This document shows, piece after piece, positions 58,260 through 64,000 of a stretch of 64,000 bases of DNA (position 1 is its first letter; each line of letters starts with the position of its first letter). A program made the position numbers and the translations under genes. Under the pieces are notes generated by a model that saw only the letters and a list, made by a program, of their open reading frames with translations, did no database searches and was not told the DNA's origin. Origin of the DNA: Blastopirellula marina (GTDB lineage: Bacteria; Planctomycetota; Planctomycetia; Pirellulales; Pirellulaceae); contig NZ_PUIA01000037.1 of assembly GCF_002967715.1 (NCBI RefSeq), positions 402,200-466,199 of the forward strand, given 5' to 3'.

Positions 58260-59328
58260 TCGCAACGACCCAGCACGATCGAACCGCCGCGGCTTCACGC
58301 TGAAGGAGCTATTCGTCGTCACGTTTATCATCGCGTTGTTTCTTTGTCTTTGCGTCCTTCCGTTGGGTCGCCGGGGCGGTGGCCGTGAGGCGGCTCGGCG
58401 GATGCAGTGCACCAACAATATGAAGCAACTCGTCCTCGCGCTGCACAACTACCACGATACGTATGGCCGCTTTCCCACGGCCATGGGGGGCACTGGGTTG
58501 GGTGGGAACGAGAATCGTTTGAATGCGTTGGTGCCGCTGCTCCCCTTTCTGGAGAGTTCGCCCTTCTACGATCAGATTTATTCCGGTTCGTACGGAGCAC
58601 CACCCGGCGGACCGGCACCGTGGGATACGACATTCCCGCCGTGGCAACAGCATATCGAGGTTTTCGTATGTCCTTCCGCCTACTACGAAGGGAAGGACTA
58701 CCAGGGGACCAACTATGCGTTTTGCGTGGGAGATGTGACCCGCGATATTCATCAGCTCAGCAAGCCACGCGGCGCGTTCGCCCCGGGGTTGTACGTCAAG
58801 TTGAGTGACATCACGGATGGCACTTCCTATACGATCGCCATGGCCGAGATCGGCACCGCCTACGGTCGCCAGGTGCAAGGGCAGTACGCAACAAACCTGC
58901 CAGCCACCATACTGGACGACCCAGGCATCTGCTGGCGAACGGTCGACAGTGGAAAGAAGTACTACTCAGGCAAGGTCGGCCTGCACGAATTTGGCCGCGG
59001 TTACAACTGGGTTGACGGGGGTGCCGGGCCTGGGCTGTTCAACACGATTCTGCCCCCCAATAGCCCCAGCTGTGCCGTCGGTGGTCTGGAAGCGGTCGAC
59101 GGCGTGTACTCGGCCGGAGGGCATCACCCAGGCGGATGTATCGTCGCGTTTACCGATGGATCGGTGCAGTTCGTTTCCGAAGAAGTCGACGTCGGGGACA
59201 CAGCCCAAGCACCACCGACGATTGAAAACTATGCCACCGATGCATTGGCCAGCCCATACGGTGTGTGGGGTGCGTTCGGGACGATTAACGGGGGAGAGGA
59301 GGTCGACCGTGACGATCTCTGGAAATAG
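58249..59328 (+). CDS. DUF1559 protein, array gene 2
   Basis: The GTG at 58249 overlaps gene 1 by 11 bases and follows GGAGAGGAG. The 359-aa protein has [19 protein letters not shown], keeping Gly-1 and Glu+5. A divergent second half of the anchor ([13 protein letters not shown]) replaces the usual [33 protein letters not shown] and [15 protein letters not shown] are present. Translation is probably coupled to gene 1. Confidence 0.9.
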   Translation: MTINRNDPARSNRRGFTLKELFVVTFIIALFLCLCVLPLGRRGGGREAARRMQCTNNMKQLVLALHNYHDTYGRFPTAMGGTGLGGNENRLNALVPLLPFLESSPFYDQIYSGSYGAPPGGPAPWDTTFPPWQQHIEVFVCPSAYYEGKDYQGTNYAFCVGDVTRDIHQLSKPRGAFAPGLYVKLSDITDGTSYTIAMAEIGTAYGRQVQGQYATNLPATILDDPGICWRTVDSGKKYYSGKVGLHEFGRGYNWVDGGAGPGLFNTILPPNSPSCAVGGLEAVDGVYSAGGHHPGGCIVAFTDGSVQFVSEEVDVGDTAQAPPTIENYATDALASPYGVWGAFGTINGGEEVDRDDLWK

Positions 59329-60382
59329 CCGCGCTGCGCGAGCAATTCGCCGCGGCTACTCGCTACGAATCCTGCTGGTCGTGATCGCGATCATCGCGGC
59401 CGTGCTGGCGATACTCCTTCCGGCTGTACAACGCGCTCGCGAGGATGCTCGGCGAATGCAGTGCATGGGGCATCTTAAAGGGTTGATCCTCGCGGTGCAT
59501 AACTTTCACGATATGTTCGGCCAGTTGCCCTCGGCGATGGGGGGCACAGTCGGAGTTGCCAACCAGGGGCGGCTTAGTGGGCTGGTCGATCTGCTGCCGA
59601 TGAACGAACAATCGGCGTTGTACGAAGTAATCCAGCGCGGAAATGTCACCGGCGGCATTTCCCCAGGCGGAGTCGTACCGTGGGACAAGACCTACCCGCC
59701 GTGGCAAGTCCGTCAGGAGTTGTTGGAGTGCCCGACGGCCGACTATCCCCACAACGGTTTCCAGCCAACCAACTACGCGTTTTGCATTGGGGATGTCGCG
59801 GCGGATATCCATCAGTTGCCCAAGCTGCGCGGCGCGTTCGCCCCGGGGCTGAATGGTCGGTTCAAAGAAATCACCGACGGGCTGTCCAACACGATCGCGT
59901 TTGCCGAGATCGGTACGGCCCAGCAGAGGGCCGTGCCGGGGCAATACGTGGTCGACCTGCCGGACAACATCTTGACCGATCCGGCGATTGCCCTGCGTAC
60001 GCTGCACAGCAACCAACGCGACTATCGCAGTGATACGGCGCTTAGTCAACGTGGCCGCGGCTATCACTGGGCCGATGGTGCTGCCGGCCCAGGCTTGGTC
60101 AACACGATCCTGCCACCGAACAGCCCCAGCTGCGCGGTCGGTGGGAAGGAAGCGGTCGACGGGATTTACTCTGCCGGAAGTTATCACCCCGCTGGCTTGA
60201 ACGTGGCATTCTGCGACGGTAGCGTCATGCGGATCACCAGCGATGTCGACTGCGGCGACTCGACTGCCACGCCACCCACGGCCCAAGACTACGCCGATCA
60301 AAAGCTCGCCAGCCCTTTCGGCATCTGGGGTGCCCTCGGCTCGATCAACGGTGGAGAGGAGATCTTCGAGGATTTGCATTAA
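59309..60382 (+). CDS. DUF1559 protein, array gene 3, altered pilin signal
   Basis: The GTG at 59309 overlaps gene 2 by 20 bases and is preceded by GGGGGAGAGGAGG. The 357-aa protein starts its anchor as [23 protein letters not shown], nearly identical to gene 1 and again without Glu+5. At the DNA level the first 60 anchor-coding bases differ from gene 1 at only a few positions, which indicates duplication or gene conversion. [15 protein letters not shown] is the H-X9-DG motif. Confidence 0.9.
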   Translation: MTISGNSRAARAIRRGYSLRILLVVIAIIAAVLAILLPAVQRAREDARRMQCMGHLKGLILAVHNFHDMFGQLPSAMGGTVGVANQGRLSGLVDLLPMNEQSALYEVIQRGNVTGGISPGGVVPWDKTYPPWQVRQELLECPTADYPHNGFQPTNYAFCIGDVAADIHQLPKLRGAFAPGLNGRFKEITDGLSNTIAFAEIGTAQQRAVPGQYVVDLPDNILTDPAIALRTLHSNQRDYRSDTALSQRGRGYHWADGAAGPGLVNTILPPNSPSCAVGGKEAVDGIYSAGSYHPAGLNVAFCDGSVMRITSDVDCGDSTATPPTAQDYADQKLASPFGIWGALGSINGGEEIFEDLH

Positions 60383-60398
60383 GCGAGGTTCCTGATTC

Positions 60399-61436
60399 AT
60401 GCGTTATGCGTTCACAATCAAAGAACTGCTGGTGGTGATGTTCATCATCTCGGCGAGCCTGTTTATTCTTGCGCCAGCGATATATGACGGGCATCGTCCC
60501 GCTCGGCGAATACAGTGCCAGAATAACCTCAAACAGTTGATCCTGGCGATGCACAATTATCACGACACCTTCGGGCACTTTCCTTCGGCCATGTCTGGCA
60601 CCGGTACCGGAGGGAACGAAGGACGCCGCAGTGGCATGGTCGATCTGCTGCCGATGATGGAGTATCCGCACCTGTACGATGAGATCATGCAGGGAGATCC
60701 ATCCACAGGCATTCCGCCAGGGGGACCGGTCCCGTGGGATCGCAACTACAAGCCGTGGCAAACACGAGTCTATTGTTTGCAGTGCCCTGCTTCCCTGGCG
60801 GATACGCCTGACTTTCAGGCCACCAACTATGCGTTTTGCATCGGGGATGTCGCGGTCGATATTCATCAGCTGCCGCAGCTACGTGGGGCGTTCGCTCCTG
60901 GTTTGACGTCGACGTTCAGGGACTTCACCGACGGAACGGCCAACAGCATTGCGCTTGCCGAGATGGGGACCATTCGCGATCGCGATGTGCCGGGGCAGTA
61001 TGCGATCGATCTTCCCCCGAACGTGCTCAACGATCCGGCGATCGCCCTGCGAATGGTTAACAGCAACCAGTTGACCTATCGCAGTGAAGTGGCGCTGCAC
61101 AAATATGGCCGCGGCTACAACTGGGCCGACGGGGCCGCCGGACCAGGCCTGGTCAATACGATACTGTCCCCCAATGGCCCCAGCTGTGCGGTCGGCGGCA
61201 GTGGGGCGGTCGATGGGATTTACTCGGCCGGTAGTTATCATCCCGGTGGTGTGCAAGTCGGGATGTGCGATGGGAGTGCTCGCTTCATCACCGATAAAAT
61301 CGACTGCGGCAACACGTCGGCGGCACCACCAAAGGCGGACGATTACGCCGGGAAAGAGCTCGCCAGCCCGTTTGGGGTGTGGGGAGCACTGGGGACGATC
61401 AACGGTGGCGAACTAGTCAACAACGACGATTACTAA
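60399..61436 (+). CDS. DUF1559 protein, array gene 4
   Basis: The 345-aa protein has a very short leader, MRYA-FTIKELLVVMFIISASLF. The residue before the cut is Ala, and Glu is kept at +5. PARRIQCQNNLKQLILAMHNYHDT and YHPGGVQVGMCDGSA are present, as are the shared NTILSPNGPSC and GRGYNWADGAAG blocks. It starts 16 bases after gene 3. Confidence 0.9.
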   Translation: MRYAFTIKELLVVMFIISASLFILAPAIYDGHRPARRIQCQNNLKQLILAMHNYHDTFGHFPSAMSGTGTGGNEGRRSGMVDLLPMMEYPHLYDEIMQGDPSTGIPPGGPVPWDRNYKPWQTRVYCLQCPASLADTPDFQATNYAFCIGDVAVDIHQLPQLRGAFAPGLTSTFRDFTDGTANSIALAEMGTIRDRDVPGQYAIDLPPNVLNDPAIALRMVNSNQLTYRSEVALHKYGRGYNWADGAAGPGLVNTILSPNGPSCAVGGSGAVDGIYSAGSYHPGGVQVGMCDGSARFITDKIDCGNTSAAPPKADDYAGKELASPFGVWGALGTINGGELVNNDDY

Positions 61437-61453
61437 CACGAAAGGCCCTTGCC

Positions 61454-62482
61454 ATGAAATGCAAGACTTCGAAAGCCACGCGAAGGGGGTTCACGCTAGT
61501 CGAGTTGTTCGTCGTGATTGGTATCATCGGGCTGCTGATCGCCTTGCTGCTGCCAGCCACGCGGACCTCGCGCGAAGCAGCCCGGCGGGTGCAGTGCAGC
61601 AATCAGTTGAAGCAGATCGGCCTGGGCCTGCATAACTATCACGAGACGTTCGAGACGCTACCCAGCTGCACCAGCGCCGACAGCGCCGAGCCAACCGGCA
61701 TCACCGAAAGCAGCAACCGCCGCAGTGGCTTGATTACGCTATTGCCGTACCTCGAACATAGCGCGCTGTATGACACGATCATGGCTCCGCTGGCCGCTGG
61801 TGGTCAAACCTATCCCGCGCTGGGGCCTGATCCGTGGGTCGATACGTACGAGCCATGGAAGACGCAGCTTGATGGTCTCAATTGTCCATCCGATCCCGCC
61901 GACCCCGACCTGCCGCTGGGGCCGACCAGCTATCTCTTCTGCGTTGGGGATACGACCAGCGTTTACTACCCCGGCCAGACGCAGCGCGGCGTGTTTTCGC
62001 CTGGGCGTCGGATTCGCCTACGTGACGTGAAGGATGGCACCTCGAACACGGTGATGCTGGGGGAGGCATCCATTGGCATGCCGGTGAGTGCCCAAACGCC
62101 CCAGCAACTGGCCAATCCAGAGCTATGTGGGGTTGTCGCGAGTGAGATCGAATTCTCTGAGCGAACAACGCACACACGCGGTTATAGCTGGGCCGATGGC
62201 GCGGCAGGCCCGGCGATGTTCAATACCATTTTGCCACCCAATCGCGCGAACTGCGGTTTGAATGGAACCGAAGCAGTGGACGGCATCTATAGTCTTTCGA
62301 GTTTTCATAGCAGTGGAGTCCAGGTGGTCTTCGCCGATGGTTCGGTGCAGTTCATTCCCGATGACATCGACACCGGCGACTTGAGCCTGGCCTCGCTGCC
62401 GGCGACCTCGCTGCAGGCAAGTCCTTACGGCGTGTGGGGCGCGATGGGAAGTATTGCCGGTGGGGAAGTGCCCAAGTTTTGA
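61454..62482 (+). CDS. DUF1559 protein, array gene 5
   Basis: The 342-aa protein has the most canonical signal of the array, [28 protein letters not shown], with Gly-1 and Glu+5. REAARRVQCSNQLKQIGLGLHNYHETF and FHSSGVQVVFADGSV follow. Its exposed domain is the most divergent of the five but keeps NTILPPNRANCG and [10 protein letters not shown]. It starts 17 bases after gene 4 and ends the array. A convergent gene follows. Confidence 0.9.
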   Translation: MKCKTSKATRRGFTLVELFVVIGIIGLLIALLLPATRTSREAARRVQCSNQLKQIGLGLHNYHETFETLPSCTSADSAEPTGITESSNRRSGLITLLPYLEHSALYDTIMAPLAAGGQTYPALGPDPWVDTYEPWKTQLDGLNCPSDPADPDLPLGPTSYLFCVGDTTSVYYPGQTQRGVFSPGRRIRLRDVKDGTSNTVMLGEASIGMPVSAQTPQQLANPELCGVVASEIEFSERTTHTRGYSWADGAAGPAMFNTILPPNRANCGLNGTEAVDGIYSLSSFHSSGVQVVFADGSVQFIPDDIDTGDLSLASLPATSLQASPYGVWGAMGSIAGGEVPKF

Positions 62483-62499
62483 TGTATAAAATCACGCTC

Positions 62500-62844
62500 C
62501 TAGTCGCTGGCACGCTTTTCGAGATCCGTTTCTTCGTCGGTCGAGTTCACGGGTATCTTCCGCATGGCGAGTCCCCCGATGCCAACGGCAATGCCAGTCC
62601 AGATGGCACCCAGGGCGGATGCTCCGATCAATAGCACGCCGATGAACATGCTGCCCAGGCTGCCTGCCAACCAGACGATCCCCAGGACATCGGTCTCCCT
62701 TTCATAGCCGTCGAAAAATCCAATCACGCCGGCCGGAAACCAGAAGGGAGAGACCAGGGCCACGATGCCTGCCAACAGTCCAACGGCACACAGGCCCTGG
62801 GCGGTGATCAAAACCCACCAGGGAAAACGCGACGACGATTCCAT
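62500..62844 (-). CDS. Hypothetical membrane protein, 114 aa
   Basis: From the ATG at 62844 (MESSSRFPWW), the product has three helices (WVLITAQGLCAVGLLAGIVAL, VLGIVWLAGSLGSMFIGVLLI, AIWTGIAVGIGGLAM) and a charged tail. The longer frame to 62982 adds 46 residues that do not look coding. No family is recognised. It is convergent with the DUF1559 array. Confidence 0.6.
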   Translation of the reverse strand: MESSSRFPWWVLITAQGLCAVGLLAGIVALVSPFWFPAGVIGFFDGYERETDVLGIVWLAGSLGSMFIGVLLIGASALGAIWTGIAVGIGGLAMRKIPVNSTDEETDLEKRASD

Positions 62845-63013
62845 AGAACGAACCTTCGAGGAGGGGGTAGCAGTCTCGTAATTGTCCACGGAAAGAGTCG
62901 CGTGAGACAAGCGAAAACTAGTCAGCCAGCTCTCAGAAATCGTTGGATGGCACGGACCTGCGGGGTGTTTTACAATCGCCAAAGATGCTCGTTTTCCCCA
63001 GAAGGAGTTCCTT

Positions 63014-63319
63014 ATGTGGCTTTACGTCTTGCCGCTTGGTGCCGCACTGGTAGGTGGGCTAGTGCTTGCCTGCCGCGCTTACTATAGCGGCAGGGTGGCC
63101 TATTCCTCCCAAGCAACCCGCAGCGAGAAGAACCTGCGGCACATGATTACCTTGGTGGTCTTCTCGTCGGGGCTTCTGTTTGGTTATGGCATGAACACCT
63201 GGGGCGCGATGAGCGACGAAGGCTTCATCGCCTACATCTGGCTGATGAGCATGGTGTTTTTGGGCCGCTCGATCTTCATCGAACTGGGAATCCGCCGCGT
63301 TAACGCGGATGTCGATTGA
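63014..63319 (+). CDS. Hypothetical membrane protein, 101 aa
   Basis: Three helices are visible (LYVLPLGAALVGGLVLACRAYY, HMITLVVFSSGLLFGYGM, IAYIWLMSMVFLGRSIFIEL). The ATG at 63014 follows AGAAGGAG, a good ribosome site. It has no recognised domain. It is divergent from the small membrane protein at 62500. Confidence 0.7.
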   Translation: MWLYVLPLGAALVGGLVLACRAYYSGRVAYSSQATRSEKNLRHMITLVVFSSGLLFGYGMNTWGAMSDEGFIAYIWLMSMVFLGRSIFIELGIRRVNADVD

Positions 63320-63335
63320 CCGCTGGTCCCACGGC

Positions 63336-64000
63336 CTACTTCAGCTGTTCCAATTGCGTCAGCAGCGACTCGATGGCTTCGTGCCCTTCGCGGTTTTGGC
63401 GAATCACCAGCAGGTTGCGATCGCGGATGACGGCCAGGTTGGCCTTGCCGCCTTGTTCGCTCCACGATTCAGGGGAGATCACTTTGGTGATCACTTTCGC
63501 GGCACCGACGGCATCGAGTTGATTCAGCTTGTAAATCCGGTTCGACAGCCGCAGGTTGGCTTCGTCGTACGAAGTAATCACCAGGGCACCCCCGGCGATG
63601 TACCACCCCAGGTTGTGCTGCCTGGTCATCTGGTCGAGTGCGACCGGCAGCGAGAGGGACTCGATGTTCACCGTGATCGTTAATTCGGGATCAATTCCAC
63701 TGCTGTCCAGCTCGGCTCGGTTGACCAGAATGGGTATATCGTGCAGGTTCTGTAAATACTCAACCACGTCTTGCAGCGGCGTTTCGACAAACTGCAACTT
63801 GGTCTCTTCGTGAAGATGGGCTGCGACCTTCTGGCTGGCCTCGGCATCGGGACCGGTCCAGATCACTAGCATGTGGCCGTTTTCTGCCGGGGCGGCCCGG
63901 TAGGCATTGATCCCATCTTGGGCAGCGGGGGCCACCATTTCAAAACCGCCCATGCTGGGGGCACCCATTCCCCCACCCATCATTTCTCCGCCGCCAAAGC
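63336..64000 (-). CDS. STN-domain (secretin-like N-terminus) protein, partial
   Basis: The frame stays open to the right edge, so the N-terminus is missing. A Met/Gly-rich linker (MMGGGMGAPSMGG) precedes an STN-type fold: LHEETKLQFVETPLQDVVEYLQ, then ITVNIESLSLPVALDQMTRQHNLGWYIAGGALVITSYDEA. A second small alpha/beta domain ends at LLTQLEQLK. Such domains occur in secretins and in many planctomycete proteins of unknown role. With eleven pseudopilin-like genes nearby, a secretion link is tempting but unsupported. Confidence 0.75.
   Translation of the reverse strand, partial: FGGGEMMGGGMGAPSMGGFEMVAPAAQDGINAYRAAPAENGHMLVIWTGPDAEASQKVAAHLHEETKLQFVETPLQDVVEYLQNLHDIPILVNRAELDSSGIDPELTITVNIESLSLPVALDQMTRQHNLGWYIAGGALVITSYDEANLRLSNRIYKLNQLDAVGAAKVITKVISPESWSEQGGKANLAVIRDRNLLVIRQNREGHEAIESLLTQLEQLK

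Noticed and set aside
57216..62482. The five-gene array as a prophage or integron cassette array
   Set aside because: No integrase, attachment-site repeats or phage genes are present, and all genes are homologous to one another. Tandem duplication is sufficient.

Overview
The window reads as a chromosomal segment of a planctomycete, most likely a member of the Pirellulaceae (Blastopirellula/Bremerella-like). This is inferred from content. There are eleven DUF1559 pseudopilin-like genes, six of them followed by a small lipoprotein gene. There are also a secreted sulfatase, PQQ/GSDH-type propellers joined to cytochrome c, a secretin/STN-like protein and many TTG/GTG starts without a strong Shine-Dalgarno sequence. 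I saw no rRNA, tRNA, CRISPR array, transposase or phage gene.

1-13 kb holds mostly housekeeping genes: a SAM methyltransferase, carB, argH, then a tight three-gene unit (secreted HEAT-repeat protein with a receiver-like insert, a sigma-54 activator without a sensory domain, and a membrane endonuclease/exonuclease/phosphatase-fold protein), a UPF0316 protein and a periplasmic cyclophilin. A promoter plus an intrinsic terminator at 13.05-13.19 kb suggests a small RNA.

13.4-21.9 kb is the nitrogen-assimilation block: a LysR regulator, gltB and gltD (overlapping), a strong terminator, and a DapA-like aldolase. 22-27.2 kb holds an MBL-fold hydrolase divergent from an NDH-2-type dehydrogenase fused to a cyclic-nucleotide-binding domain, a MATE exporter and a peroxiredoxin-like pair. 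27.4-33.4 kb has one DUF1559/lipoprotein pair, then argB, argD, argF and rph. With carB and argH, five genes of arginine/carbamoyl phosphate synthesis lie in three separate places here.

33.5-43.6 kb is the most unusual stretch. Four DUF1559 genes, each followed by a lipoprotein gene, lie in tandem on the minus strand. All four have the same regulatory architecture: a promoter of the TTGCAC-17-GATAAA type, a 130-150 nt leader, an AAGGAACC ribosome site, an intercistronic hairpin and, about 70 bp upstream of the -35, a GAGAAATATTTCTC palindrome (degenerate in the oldest-looking copy). The most distal unit continues into a propeller protein ending in a c-type haem motif.

43.8-57.2 kb carries a four-domain dehydrogenase/cytochrome, a divergent sulfatase, a DUF4259 protein, an M28 peptidase, a PQQ-like propeller, another DUF1559/lipoprotein pair, a SulP transporter, a class C beta-lactamase-family hydrolase and a DUF2306-like membrane protein. 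57.2-62.5 kb is a second DUF1559 array: five genes on the plus strand with overlapping or closely spaced ends. Two have lost the Glu+5 of the pilin signal. The window ends with two small membrane proteins and a truncated STN-domain protein.
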